NCBI GenBank assembly: GCA_035249985.1
Contig: DATFFP010000036.1
Location: 1 to 58,840 of the forward strand
Length of the DNA stretch: 58,840 nucleotides
Reading direction: 5' to 3'
From: JAICNG01 sp035249985
GTDB taxonomy: Bacteria; Gemmatimonadota; Gemmatimonadetes; Gemmatimonadales; Gemmatimonadaceae
The position numbers were made by a program, and so were the translations under genes. The stretch's first letter is position 1. Every line of letters begins with the position of its first letter. The notes under the pieces were generated by a model. It was not told the origin of the DNA. It saw only the letters and a list, made by a program, of their open reading frames with translations, and ran no database searches. Shown here in pieces: positions 34,688 through 44,352 of the stretch.

Positions 34688-35452
34688 TCAGCGCGCCAGA
34701 TACCCACCGTCGACCGGGTAGTACGCACCAGTGACGAAGCTCGCCTGGTCGCTGCTGAGCCACACGACGAGGTCCGCCACTTCCTCGGCGCGGCCAAGCC
34801 GGCCGATCGGATGAAGCTCGACGAGCGCGGCACGCGTTTTCGGAGGAATCGCCTCGAGGAGTGGCGTGTCGATGTATCCCGGCCCAACGGCGTTCACGCG
34901 AATACCCTGGGGGGCGTATTCGAGTGCGGCGGTCTGCGTGAGGCCGAGGACTCCGTGCTTCGCCGCGACATATGCCGCGGACCCTTTCGTCCCCACCTGC
35001 CCCAGGATCGACGCCATGTTGACGATCGCGCCGCCACCGGACTGAAGCATTCGCGGAATCTGCGCGCGCAGGGCGTAGAAGACGCCCGAGAGATTCACGT
35101 CGATGACCTTGCCCCATCCGGCGGGGGTCATCTCGGCCACGAGATTGATCTCGCCGCCGATGCCCGCGTTGTTGCAGGCGATGTGAAGCGCTCCAAAGCG
35201 ATCGACCGCCGCTCGGGCGAGCATTTCATGGTCCTCCGGCTTCGACGCATCGGCTTTGATGAACACCGCATCTGCACCCGGGCTCTGCTGTTGCAGGAGG
35301 CGCACGGTCTCCTCGCCACTGGCCTCCGCAAGGTCGGAGATGACGACTCGCGCGCCTTCACGCGCGTAAGCGATCGCGACGGCGCGGCCGATGCCCGAGC
35401 CCGCGCCGGTGACGATCGCCGCCTTGTCGTTCAGTAGCGTGCCAGTCGCCAT
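34688..35452 (-). CDS. Short-chain dehydrogenase/reductase
   Basis: A 254-residue classical SDR. It has the cofactor motif TGAGSGIG, NNAG in beta-strand 4, and the catalytic set Ser in NMASILGQ with YVAAK (Tyr-x3-Lys). The acidic residue after beta-strand 2 (ISDLAEAS) suggests NAD preference. The sequence ends GAYYPVDGGYLAR, the usual SDR C-terminus. ATG 35452 follows AAAGGA. It starts 41 bases downstream of the ABC exporter gene. The substrate is unknown. Confidence 0.92.
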   Translation of the reverse strand: MATGTLLNDKAAIVTGAGSGIGRAVAIAYAREGARVVISDLAEASGEETVRLLQQQSPGADAVFIKADASKPEDHEMLARAAVDRFGALHIACNNAGIGGEINLVAEMTPAGWGKVIDVNLSGVFYALRAQIPRMLQSGGGAIVNMASILGQVGTKGSAAYVAAKHGVLGLTQTAALEYAPQGIRVNAVGPGYIDTPLLEAIPPKTRAALVELHPIGRLGRAEEVADLVVWLSSDQASFVTGAYYPVDGGYLAR

Positions 35453-35492
35453 CTCACGATCCTTTGCATGCTCTTGGCGCGATGACCCGACC

Positions 35493-37370
35493 CTAGCGAT
35501 ATCCGGCCGCTTGGAGCTCGAACAGCTCGGCGTACCGCCCACGTTGCGTCAGAAGCTCTTCGTGCGTGCCCATCGCCTCGACCTCGCCCTCGGCGAGCAC
35601 GAGAATCCGGTCGGCCATTCGCACACTGGAGAAGCGGTGCGAAATGAGCACGGCGGTCTTCGCGGCACTCAGCTCCTTGAACCGCTGAAAGACCTCGAAC
35701 TCCGCGCGGGCATCGAGCGCAGCCGTCGGCTCATCGAGGATGAGGAGCTGGGCGTCACGCATGTAGGCGCGAGCGATGGCGATCTTCTGCCACTCGCCGC
35801 CCGACAGCTCGACGCCGGTTCTGAATCGCTTGCCGATGACCTGGTCGTATCCCCCCGGCAGTCGCCGAATCACTTCGTCCGCGAGGCTTCGCTCGGCCGC
35901 CTGCTCGATGCGCTCGCGATCGCCGCGCGCCTCGATCCGGCCGACGGCAATGTTCTCGGCAGCCGTCAGGTGATAGCGGACGAAATCCTGAAAGATCACA
36001 CCGATGTTCGCGCGCAGATCTTCCAGATCGTATTCGCGAAGGTCGTGTCCGTCGAGAAGAATGCGTCCTTCGTCCGGGTCGTACAGGCGGGCGAGCAGCT
36101 TCACCAGCGTGGTCTTGCCGGCGCCGTTCTCACCGACGAGCGCGAGCACTTCTCCGGCCTTCAACGTGAAATCGAGGTGGCGCACCGCCCACCGCTCGGC
36201 GCCCGGATAAATGAAGCCGACATCCTCGAACCGGAACCCTTCGCGAATGGGGATGGGAAACCGGCGTGCGTTGGGCGGCGAGTGGATCTCCGGCTCGATC
36301 GTAAAAAAGGAGAAGAGATCGTCGAGGTACATCGCCTGGCCGGCCGTCTGCGAAAAGCCCACCAGCAGCCCTTCGAGCAACGTGCGCAGGCGACGGAATG
36401 AGCCGGCGAGAAAGGTGAGATCGCCGATCGTGAACTGGCCGGCGATCGTGCGCCATACGAGATAGGCGTAGGCGACGTAATAGCCCACCGTCCCAATGCC
36501 CGTGAGCGCGCTTCCCCATGTCGCGCGCCGGACCGCGAGACGGCGGTTCCCCTGGTAGAAGCGCTCCGCCAGCTCGCGATACCGATCGATGAGGAACGCG
36601 TTCAACGCGAAGATCTTCACTTCCTTGGCCGTCTCGACGCTCGCTCCCGTTTGACGCACGTAGTCCAGCTCGCGCTGCTCCGGCGTGCGGGAGTAGGTGA
36701 GCGCGTACGACTGCGCATTGAAGTGCGCTTCGCCGACGAACGCGGGAACGAGCGCGATCAGCAGCAGTGGGATCAGCCAGGGCGCGTAGGCGGCGAGTCC
36801 AGCCGCGAACGAAATGATCGTAATGACGTCCTGCGCCTGCCCGAACAGCTGGCTCGTTAGGGTCATACGGCCCGACGCCTGCCGACGCGCACGATCGAGA
36901 CGGTCCTGCAGCTCGCTGTCCTCGAAATCCTCGAGGTCGAGCGTCGCGGCGTGCTCCATGAGCCGCACGCTGGTGATGTTCGAGAACTGCTCGGCGAGCA
37001 GGGAGTCGAGCAACGCCACCACGCGTCCAAGCACATCGAAGAGCACGGCGAGCGCGAGCTCGGCGCCGAGGAGCCAGGCAAGGCGATCGAGCAACCCGCT
37101 GGCGACCCACGCGCTCAGAGTGGCGGGGATCTCCGGTCCCGACGCCAGCGCGATCACCTCGTCGATGATGAGCTTGCCGACGTAGAGCGTGAGCACGGGC
37201 AGCACCGCGCGCACGAGCCGGAGCACCAGGGTTCCGGTCGCGAGTGTGGGACTCGTCTGCCAGACGAGCTTCAGAAAGGGCGGGAGGTTGCGTAGCGCGC
37301 CGAATCGCTCCCGGATCGAGCGCGGCGGCGGCAGCGGAACGCGGCCCCCGATATTGAGCTGTGGCGGCAT
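35493..37370 (-). CDS. ABC exporter, fused membrane and ATPase domains
   Basis: A 625-residue half-transporter. Residues about 30-350 carry six membrane segments. The ATPase domain (about 385-625) shows Walker A GENGAGKTT, Q-loop FQDF, signature LSGGEWQKIAIARA, Walker B LLILDEPTAALDA and H-loop ISHRFSSV. It most likely works as a homodimer exporting lipids, peptides or drugs. Homologues lie in the MsbA/multidrug group. It is the middle gene of a minus-strand run between the HEAT-repeat protein and the SDR. Confidence 0.94.
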   Translation of the reverse strand: MPPQLNIGGRVPLPPPRSIRERFGALRNLPPFLKLVWQTSPTLATGTLVLRLVRAVLPVLTLYVGKLIIDEVIALASGPEIPATLSAWVASGLLDRLAWLLGAELALAVLFDVLGRVVALLDSLLAEQFSNITSVRLMEHAATLDLEDFEDSELQDRLDRARRQASGRMTLTSQLFGQAQDVITIISFAAGLAAYAPWLIPLLLIALVPAFVGEAHFNAQSYALTYSRTPEQRELDYVRQTGASVETAKEVKIFALNAFLIDRYRELAERFYQGNRRLAVRRATWGSALTGIGTVGYYVAYAYLVWRTIAGQFTIGDLTFLAGSFRRLRTLLEGLLVGFSQTAGQAMYLDDLFSFFTIEPEIHSPPNARRFPIPIREGFRFEDVGFIYPGAERWAVRHLDFTLKAGEVLALVGENGAGKTTLVKLLARLYDPDEGRILLDGHDLREYDLEDLRANIGVIFQDFVRYHLTAAENIAVGRIEARGDRERIEQAAERSLADEVIRRLPGGYDQVIGKRFRTGVELSGGEWQKIAIARAYMRDAQLLILDEPTAALDARAEFEVFQRFKELSAAKTAVLISHRFSSVRMADRILVLAEGEVEAMGTHEELLTQRGRYAELFELQAAGYR

Positions 37371-37408
37371 CGGGGATGGCTATTGCAATCGGCGGGCTCG
37401 CGGCCCCG

Positions 37409-39070
37409 TCACTGGGACGCCCAGTACTCCAGAACAGCCGCAAGATTCTTTCGTGCGCCGGGCGGCAGAACGGTGCTGTGGGTGTGAAGCGCCGCATGGA
37501 ATGCCTCCAACTGAGCGTCGGAGGGAGCGGCGAAACTCCGATTCTGCTGCTCGAGCCAGTCCGCGATGCGCTGGGTGGCCTCGGCTCGAAGCTCGTCTTC
37601 GGAGCTCGCGGCCGCTTCGAGCAGCAGAGGGATGCTCTCCCACTTCGGTAGGGCCGCAGCAAGTGCGACTCCCCCGAGTCGACCGTGGAGATGAACCGCA
37701 TTCGCGATCAAATGGCGAACGGCCTTGGTATCCAAAACCGCCGTCCGCCGATGCAGCGCATCACGCGCAACGCGCGCAACACCTGGCGATGAATCATCCA
37801 GGACGGAGAGCAGTCGTGCCGCCTCGCCATCGAGATCCAGCGATCCCAGCGCGCGCGCCGCGGCTCGACGGACACTGGCGATTTCGTGCGCAAGAAGCGG
37901 GGTGAGCGTTGCGGCGTCTGCCCGGTTGCCCGTCTCGCCCAATCCAGCAGCCGCCGCGGCAAGACTCGCCGTGGTGCTCGCGGCGGCTAGCTCGCGACGA
38001 TAATGGGCCGCGAAGTCAGTGAGCTCTCCCCGGCGCTCCAGGTGGTACCGCCCAACCTCACGAACAGACGCCGCGCGGTCCAGAAGACATTTCACGAGCC
38101 ACCGATTCGCGGATGCGCTCAGCCTCTCGGCGACCGCGTTCAGAGCCGCTCGGCGCACTGGCGAATACCGATCAGCAAGCATACGCGGAACGTTGCTTTC
38201 GAGCTCCGCCTCAGAGAGGTGGCTCTGCGCGTACGCCACAGCCTGGATACGAAGCGTGGTATCCGGATCGCGCAGGGCCGTCGCAAAGACGAAGACGCGT
38301 TCGTCCGAAGGCGATTCAACTTCGCTCAGCAGACGAAGCGCAAGGCGCCGCGTCGGACGGCTTCCTGTCGCAACCTCCTCCAGTACCACTGCCCGCTGTT
38401 CCGGGGCGCGGAGGATGCCTAACACGCGCTCGGCCAAGTCACCTGGCTTCCGTCTCGTTCCGCGACCGAGTCGTAGCAGCAGGGGGAGCCATGTGAGCCA
38501 CGGTCGCGCGTAGTCCGGGAGAATCCTTCGCTCAACCGCCTCTCTCGCCCGTTGCGCGACGGGAGCCACCCAGTCGTTGAGGCGCACGAGGAGAAATGCG
38601 AGCTCGCGTCCTTCCGAACGGGCATCGAGATATCGTACCGCTGATTCGCGCACGTACCCACTGGCGTGGAAGCTTGCCACGCCCAGCGCACCCAGTCCCA
38701 CGCGCCCGAACTTCTCGAGTACCGAAAGGCGCATGGGTGAGAAGGCATCCCATTCGTTTCCCGAATTCGGATAGTCGGTACGCCGCCGGCAGATCTTGTC
38801 CAGCTCCAGTAGGTCAGCGGCCGTCGCGGTCGCGAGCGCTCGTTCCAGCACCGACTCGGCAGCACGGCGCACCGCGCCCGATCGTGCGAGGGCGAGTGGA
38901 GCGACGTGTGGTACTATCGCGGGGCACGCATGCTCGAGCAATCCGGTGAGCGCGCGAATCTTCTGATCGTCGTGACCTAGGCGCTCGCGCCACGAATGAG
39001 GCTCGGTCAGCTGCGCGAGTAGGTGGGCTGCAGGAGCGGGGAGGGGTTTCACTTTGATCGAGAATGGCAC
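37409..39070 (-). CDS. HEAT-repeat protein of unknown function
   Basis: A 553-residue, all-helical protein built of HEAT-like repeats, for instance SPVRRAALNAVAERLS, SVREVGRYHLERRGE, SVRRAAARALGSLDL and GVARVARDALHRR. There is no signal peptide and no enzymatic motif, so it is probably a cytoplasmic scaffold. Related repeats occur in DNA-alkylation-repair proteins of the AlkD type, and the next gene upstream encodes Ada-AlkA, but this protein lacks clear AlkD catalytic residues. It may be co-transcribed with the ABC exporter gene, 38 bases downstream. Confidence 0.7.
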   Translation of the reverse strand: MPFSIKVKPLPAPAAHLLAQLTEPHSWRERLGHDDQKIRALTGLLEHACPAIVPHVAPLALARSGAVRRAAESVLERALATATAADLLELDKICRRRTDYPNSGNEWDAFSPMRLSVLEKFGRVGLGALGVASFHASGYVRESAVRYLDARSEGRELAFLLVRLNDWVAPVAQRAREAVERRILPDYARPWLTWLPLLLRLGRGTRRKPGDLAERVLGILRAPEQRAVVLEEVATGSRPTRRLALRLLSEVESPSDERVFVFATALRDPDTTLRIQAVAYAQSHLSEAELESNVPRMLADRYSPVRRAALNAVAERLSASANRWLVKCLLDRAASVREVGRYHLERRGELTDFAAHYRRELAAASTTASLAAAAAGLGETGNRADAATLTPLLAHEIASVRRAAARALGSLDLDGEAARLLSVLDDSSPGVARVARDALHRRTAVLDTKAVRHLIANAVHLHGRLGGVALAAALPKWESIPLLLEAAASSEDELRAEATQRIADWLEQQNRSFAAPSDAQLEAFHAALHTHSTVLPPGARKNLAAVLEYWASQ

Positions 39071-39124
39071 GGAGCACGTGCGACTCGATCATAACCTCGG
39101 CCCGACGCGGACCACGCGCCAGGA

Positions 39125-40603
39125 CTACCGCTGACCGCGTCTGGTATCGTGATCCGCGTCCTGCCAGAGATGCAGCGTGGCGTAGCTCCGCCAGGGGCGC
39201 CATGCCTGCGAGAGCGCCTCGGCACGCGCCGCCGTGACACCGCCGAGATGCTTACGGAGCGCGAGGTCTTCCTTGGGAAAAGCGTCCGGCCAGCGCAGCG
39301 CGCGCATCGCGATATACTGAGCCGTCCACATCCCAATACCCGGGAGCGCGACGAGTCGCTCGATCGTCTCATCCGGATCAGCACCGGGCTCGAGCGTCAG
39401 GCGGCCCGAGGCCATTTCCTTGGCGAGCGCGATGATACTGCGCGCGCGCGACGTGATGATGCCGAGCGATGCAAGCTCGTCGATGTCGGCCTCCGCCACG
39501 CGCGTGACGGTGGGACTCAGGTGGGTCAGCCCCGCATGCGGCGTCTCGAGTGGCTCGCCTAACGCCGCCACGAATCGCCCCGCGAGCGTCGTCGCCCCTG
39601 TCACGGTGACCTGCTGCCCGAGGATCGCGCGTACCGCCAGCTCGAAACCATCGAACGCGCCCGGAACCCGCAGTCCAGGATTGCGGGTAACGACGTCGGC
39701 AAGCAGTTCCGATTCGCCGAGCTTCGCCGCGATCACGTCAGGATGCGCGCTGAGGTCGAAGGCGTGGCGCAGCCGGCCGAGGACGGCGGGCAGAACGGGC
39801 GTCAGGGAATTCGTGAGCTCGACGAGGAGTGCGCGCTTGTCTGGCGCGTGACGGATGCGCATCCAGCCGGTGTGCTGACCGAGCTTCGCCGTGCGATGGT
39901 ACGCATCGGCATCGACCCACTCGACGCCCTTCAACGCCCGTGCGCCGATGAATCTCACCATCCCCGCCCAGTCGAAGGGAGGGCGATACGCCAGCTGGAG
40001 GGTGAGCACGCCGCGCGACGACACGCCATCCGACTCGGCGGTCGCGGTTTTCCGAAGGCGGGTCGGGGGCATGCCGTAGCGTGAGCTGAACGCGTCGTTG
40101 AAGCGACGAAGGCTCGCGAATCCGCTGGCGAAGGCGACGTCGGTGACGGGAAGCATCGTCTCGGTGAGCAGCTGCTTCGCGAGCAGCAGGCGGCGCGTCA
40201 GCACCAGCTCGATCGGCGAGACGCCAAGCTCCTTGTGAACCATCCGGCGGATCTGGCGCGAGCTCCACCCGAAGCGTGCGGCAATCTCTTCGAGATTCGA
40301 TCCCTGGTCGAGCACCCCTTCCTCGATGCGACTCGCCAGCAGGCTGGCGATGCGCCGCGCGTCGTCGACCGGTGCATTGCCCGGAGCCAGCTCGGGCCGG
40401 CATCGCAAGCACGGACGAAAGGACGCCTTCTCCGCCGCCGCGGCGCTCGTGAAGAAGCGACAGTTCGCGCGCTTGGGAGTCCTCGCCGTGCAGACGGGCC
40501 GGCAATAGATACCGGTCGAGGTCACGCCCACGTAGAAGACGCCGTCGAATCGAGAATCGCGCGAGGCGAAGGCACTATAGAGTGCGGCTGGGTCGTGCGT
40601 CAT
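39125..40603 (-). CDS. Ada-AlkA fusion: methyl-responsive regulator and DNA-3-methyladenine glycosylase II
   Basis: A 492-residue protein of the Ada N-domain/AraC/AlkA type. Residues 1-75 are the Ada zinc domain with Cys ligands in YCRPVC and RPCLRC, one of which can accept a methyl group from phosphotriesters. Residues about 85-185 are an AraC-type helix-turn-helix (FGWSSRQIRRMVHKELG, GFASLRRFNDAF). The rest is AlkA, with the helix-hairpin-helix LVALPGIGMWTAQYIAMRAL and the catalytic Asp in AFPKEDLAL. It should both sense and repair alkylation damage and may control itself. It is divergent from the Rieske reductase gene. Confidence 0.93.
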   Translation of the reverse strand: MTHDPAALYSAFASRDSRFDGVFYVGVTSTGIYCRPVCTARTPKRANCRFFTSAAAAEKASFRPCLRCRPELAPGNAPVDDARRIASLLASRIEEGVLDQGSNLEEIAARFGWSSRQIRRMVHKELGVSPIELVLTRRLLLAKQLLTETMLPVTDVAFASGFASLRRFNDAFSSRYGMPPTRLRKTATAESDGVSSRGVLTLQLAYRPPFDWAGMVRFIGARALKGVEWVDADAYHRTAKLGQHTGWMRIRHAPDKRALLVELTNSLTPVLPAVLGRLRHAFDLSAHPDVIAAKLGESELLADVVTRNPGLRVPGAFDGFELAVRAILGQQVTVTGATTLAGRFVAALGEPLETPHAGLTHLSPTVTRVAEADIDELASLGIITSRARSIIALAKEMASGRLTLEPGADPDETIERLVALPGIGMWTAQYIAMRALRWPDAFPKEDLALRKHLGGVTAARAEALSQAWRPWRSYATLHLWQDADHDTRRGQR

Positions 40604-40754
40604 GCGCTGAATCTACCTGGCATCATACCATCGGCTAGCCATTTTCGGACATGAATGCCGATGGATCCGATGTGGCTCTTCACGACGTACACCGGGATGC
40701 GTGGCGTTCACGGTCCCGCATGGCATAGGTTGAGGAACTCCAGGAGGGTGACCT

Positions 40755-42308
40755 GTGGGTGGCACTAGCGAGCGTCCCGATGGTCCGGACCTGACCATCG
40801 GCGTGCCTTCCGCTCTCGTTGCGGAAGGCGGCGTGGTCGTGGGACGAGTCGGTGACGAGCCTGTCCTCGTTGCCCGTGTCGGCGGCCGCTGCTACGCGGT
40901 GGGAGGAAAGTGTCCGCACTATGGCGCTCCGCTCGCCGACGGCCTCGTGGTTGGCGAGACGATTCGCTGCCCCTGGCACCACGCCGCGTTCAACCTCAGA
41001 ACCGCCGACCGCGAGCGCCCGCCGGCCTTCGACGATCTTCCCTGCTGGACCGTCGCCGAGCGCGATGGACACGTCCGCGTGCTCGGGCCCGGCGCACCGG
41101 CGGAGAAGCAAAGGCACGGAAAGCCGGCGGGACCAGACTCGGTGGTCATCGTTGGCGCGGGTGCGGCGGGAACAATGGCGGCGGACACGCTGCGGCGGGA
41201 AGGATACGAGGGCCGCATAACGATTGTCGACGCCGATCGCGATGCGCCCGTCGACCGCCCTAACCTCTCGAAGGACTATCTCGCCGGGAGCGCGCCCGAG
41301 GAGTGGGTGTCGCTGCGTCCGCCCGATTTTTTTCGCGAGCGAGGTATTGACGTCCTCCTCGGCCGCCGCGCATCCGCGCTCGATGTCGCCAACCGCCGCG
41401 TGACGCTCGACGACGGCTCGGAGCTGACGTTCGGCGCACTCCTGCTCGCGACGGGGGCCTCTCCCGTCCAGCTATCCATCCCGACGTCCGATCGGCTTCC
41501 GCTCCGCACGCTGCGCACCCTCGCCGACAGCCGCGCGATCATCGCGGACGCGGAGCGTGCCAGTCCGGGCGGACGCGCCGTAGTCATCGGCGCGAGCTTC
41601 ATCGGTTTGGAGGTCGCCGCTTCCCTTCGCGCGCGCCATCTCGAGGTGCACGTGGTCGCGCCGGAAGCGCGGCCGCTCGAGCGGATCCTCGGGACCGAGC
41701 TCTCGAGACTCGTGCAGACGGTGCACGAGGAGCACGGGGTCATCTTTCATCTCGGGAGCAAGCCTGTGGGGATCGACGGCGATCAGGTGATGCTCGACAC
41801 CGGCGAGCGGCTCGCCGCGCGCCTTGCTGTCGCCGGCGTTGGAGTAAGGCCTAACGTCGAGCTGGCCGAGCGAGCGGGGCTTCCACTCGATCGCGGCGTG
41901 ACCGTGGACGAGTATCTCGAGACGCGGGTGCGCGGCGTGTTTGCCGCCGGCGACGTTGCGCGATATCCGGATGCCCGCTCGGGGATGCCGGTGCGCATCG
42001 AGCATTGGGTCGTCGCCGAGCGACAGGGACAGACCGCAGCACGCAACATCCTCGGCGCCCGCGAGCCGTTCTCCGCCATTCCTTTCTTCTGGAGCGCGCA
42101 TTACGACCTGACGCTCAACTACCTCGGGCATGCGGCCAGCTGGGACGCCATCCACATCGAAGGCGATCTCGGTGCCCGCGACGCGGCGGTGTCGTTTCGT
42201 GCGGGCGGTCGAACGCTAGCCATGGTGACGGTGGGACGGGACCGCGCGCTCCTCGAAGCCGAGGTCGCGATGGAGCGCGAGGATGCCCTTGCGACTAACG
42301 CGAGCTGA
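40755..42308 (+). CDS. FAD-dependent reductase with N-terminal Rieske domain
   Basis: A 517-residue flavoprotein resembling AIFM3 and ferredoxin-reductase components. Residues about 15-110 are a Rieske [2Fe-2S] domain with ligands in CPHYGAP and CPWHHAAF. The FAD motif VGAGAAGTMAAD follows near residue 130 and an NAD(P) motif VIGASFIGLEVAAS near 275. The FAD-binding Asp is in RGVFAAGDVARYPD. The fusion allows electron flow from NAD(P)H through FAD to the cluster in one chain. The start is GTG 40755 with an AGGAGGG ribosome site. It overlaps the convergent secreted-protein gene by 14 bases. Confidence 0.92.
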   Translation: MGGTSERPDGPDLTIGVPSALVAEGGVVVGRVGDEPVLVARVGGRCYAVGGKCPHYGAPLADGLVVGETIRCPWHHAAFNLRTADRERPPAFDDLPCWTVAERDGHVRVLGPGAPAEKQRHGKPAGPDSVVIVGAGAAGTMAADTLRREGYEGRITIVDADRDAPVDRPNLSKDYLAGSAPEEWVSLRPPDFFRERGIDVLLGRRASALDVANRRVTLDDGSELTFGALLLATGASPVQLSIPTSDRLPLRTLRTLADSRAIIADAERASPGGRAVVIGASFIGLEVAASLRARHLEVHVVAPEARPLERILGTELSRLVQTVHEEHGVIFHLGSKPVGIDGDQVMLDTGERLAARLAVAGVGVRPNVELAERAGLPLDRGVTVDEYLETRVRGVFAAGDVARYPDARSGMPVRIEHWVVAERQGQTAARNILGAREPFSAIPFFWSAHYDLTLNYLGHAASWDAIHIEGDLGARDAAVSFRAGGRTLAMVTVGRDRALLEAEVAMEREDALATNAS

Positions 42309-43371
42309 TCGTCTCGGCGGCAGCTTTCTCTCGCGCAAGATCCGCGAGCATTTGGTCTCGGAGGCTGGCCACGACCTTCCCCCGGATGTTCAGCAACCCA
42401 CCGCTGGGAAGATTGTCGAAGCGAAAGCGACGCAGCACGATGAGATACACTCCCGTCGAGCCGTCCGCCTTTGGCCGATCGACGATCGTCGTCAGGTCGA
42501 ACGCGGCCTCGAAGTAGTGATTGGCGTAGATCTGCTTCGCGGCGGCGAGGGTCGTCCCGGGGAGCTCGGGCGGTGAATAGACCGCCAGGTGCGTCACGGT
42601 GAGCGTCCGTCGCATGCGCGGCGCGGCCGTTTCCGACCAAAAGAGCGCGTCGCTCACACCCTCGAGCCTTCCGCGCGGATAGTCGGAGAGATAGCGCGCC
42701 AGCGAGGGCGCGTATTTGTAGACGTACGGCGACTGCGCGAGGAGCTCGGCGAAGGCGTCGCTCGCCCGCACGTTTCCACGATCGTCATAGACGACCATGG
42801 CGGCGTCGCCGCGCAGGCGGTAGTCGTTTGCGTACTCCACCAACCGTTGCCGCGCGTAGGCCGTCACCTGTGCCTGCTGATCGCCATTCGACCAATCGAT
42901 GCGGTTGCGAATGCGCTGCATCTCGGTCGCCGGGAGCTTGAAGTCGCACTTCCCCGCCTCGCATTTCTTCAGGTCCTGCGCATCGTCGCGATCGAGCGTG
43001 ACTGCCTGCACGTCCGCCGCGCCCGCGGGATCGCTGAAGATGCCAAAGCGCGTGCGAGAGGGGCTGCGCAGTGATTGACGGAAGTCACGCAGCCGCCGGA
43101 CATAGGCGTCACGCGAGGCGTTGGCGGTGACGATACCGAAGATGGCCACGTCGCGTTTGTTCGGCGTCTCGAGCACCTTGACCACTGCCTCGTCGCGCTC
43201 GACGAGGGCGAGCTGAGCAGCGTCGAGGCCGATGGACTGGCCCAGGAACTGGGCCAGCGCGGAGGGAGTCTGCTGCGCCTGACCGCTTGCGGCGGGGGCG
43301 CTCATGGCGCTCAATATCGCCAGGTGGACGACGAGCCTGAGCCGCGTCCGGAAGTCATCTCGAATTCGCAT
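42295..43371 (-). CDS. Secreted protein of unknown function
   Basis: A 358-residue exported protein; the first 30 residues are a signal peptide ending near SAPAASGQA. I do not recognise a family. A CEAGKC segment near residue 140 could form a disulfide or bind metal. The body is mixed alpha/beta, with YANDYRLRGDAAMVVYDD and DLTTIVDRP. Its start is only 6 bases from the start of the divergent EEP-family lipoprotein gene, so any promoter for one lies inside the coding sequence of the other. Confidence 0.75.
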   Translation of the reverse strand: MRIRDDFRTRLRLVVHLAILSAMSAPAASGQAQQTPSALAQFLGQSIGLDAAQLALVERDEAVVKVLETPNKRDVAIFGIVTANASRDAYVRRLRDFRQSLRSPSRTRFGIFSDPAGAADVQAVTLDRDDAQDLKKCEAGKCDFKLPATEMQRIRNRIDWSNGDQQAQVTAYARQRLVEYANDYRLRGDAAMVVYDDRGNVRASDAFAELLAQSPYVYKYAPSLARYLSDYPRGRLEGVSDALFWSETAAPRMRRTLTVTHLAVYSPPELPGTTLAAAKQIYANHYFEAAFDLTTIVDRPKADGSTGVYLIVLRRFRFDNLPSGGLLNIRGKVVASLRDQMLADLAREKAAAETISSR

Positions 43372-43377
43372 ACAGCC

Positions 43378-44352
43378 ATGACTGCGAAGAGCACGGCAAG
43401 GAAACACTGGACGGCGTGCCGCCGTCGTCACATCGCATTGGGCGCGCTGTGCGTCGTCCCCCTCGTTGGGTGCCGACCGCACGCGACGGGAGAGGTCGGG
43501 CTCACACCGGGAATCACCACGCAGGCGACCCCACTGCGCGTCATGAGCTTCAACCTCCGCCTCGATCTCGCCAGCGATGGGCCTAACGCCTGGCCACACC
43601 GGCGCGATTGGGTGGCGTCGCTGATTCGCTTCCACGCGCCCGATGCCGTCGGCGTGCAGGAGGCGCTCGCCCATATGCTCACCGATCTCGACGCGCGGCT
43701 TCCCGGCTTCGCCCGCGTCGGCGTCGGCCGAGCAGATGGACGCGAGGGCGGTGAATTCAGCGCGATTCTCTATCGCACCGATCGACTCCAGATGCTGAAT
43801 AACGGGACGTTCTGGCTGTCACCAACGCCCGAGGTCGCGGGAAGCAAGGGCTGGGACGCGGCGATCGAACGCGTGGCCACGTGGGCGCGATTCCGGGACC
43901 GGACAACCGGATGCACGTATGTGCATCTCAATACGCACTTCGACCACATCGGCGAGCAGGCACGTCAGGAGAGTGCGCGCCTCATTCGCCACCGGCTCGA
44001 TTCACTCGCGGCTGGCCTCCCGGTCATCGTGACGGGCGATCTCAACGCCGATCCACAGAGCGTAGCGTATCGCGTCTTCACGCGAGACACGATCGACGGG
44101 GACGCTCCCCTTCGCGATGCATTCACGGCAAGCCGTGGAGGGCACTACGGTCCGACATCGACCTGGACAGCGTTCAAGGCGATCGAGCCAGGCCGCCGCA
44201 TCGATTACGTCCTCGTGTCAGCGCCAATCCCCGTTCTCACCCACGGGATACTCCCGGACAGCTGGGATGGCCGCTTTCCGTCGGACCACCTTCCGGTGCT
44301 GGCGGCGATTGGGACGATGTGCCCCGGGGACGACGCTAGTCGAGCGCGATGA
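43378..44352 (+). CDS. Endonuclease/exonuclease/phosphatase-family lipoprotein
   Basis: A 324-residue member of the EEP superfamily of metal-dependent phosphoesterases (DNase I, sphingomyelinase and inositol phosphatase relatives). The N-terminus is a lipoprotein signal with LVGC. The fold marks are SFNLRLD, VGVQEAL, NTHFDHIGEQARQESARL, VTGDLNADP, GRRIDYVLV and FPSDHLPVLA, so the active site is complete. It probably acts on phosphodiesters or sugar phosphates outside the inner membrane. The gene overlaps the convergent cupin gene by 17 bases. Confidence 0.9.
   Translation: MTAKSTARKHWTACRRRHIALGALCVVPLVGCRPHATGEVGLTPGITTQATPLRVMSFNLRLDLASDGPNAWPHRRDWVASLIRFHAPDAVGVQEALAHMLTDLDARLPGFARVGVGRADGREGGEFSAILYRTDRLQMLNNGTFWLSPTPEVAGSKGWDAAIERVATWARFRDRTTGCTYVHLNTHFDHIGEQARQESARLIRHRLDSLAAGLPVIVTGDLNADPQSVAYRVFTRDTIDGDAPLRDAFTASRGGHYGPTSTWTAFKAIEPGRRIDYVLVSAPIPVLTHGILPDSWDGRFPSDHLPVLAAIGTMCPGDDASRAR

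Noticed and set aside
36130..37701. A 523-residue frame overlapping the ABC exporter in the same strand but another phase
   Set aside because: Extremely arginine- and alanine-rich, no domains; the exporter frame carries all ABC motifs.
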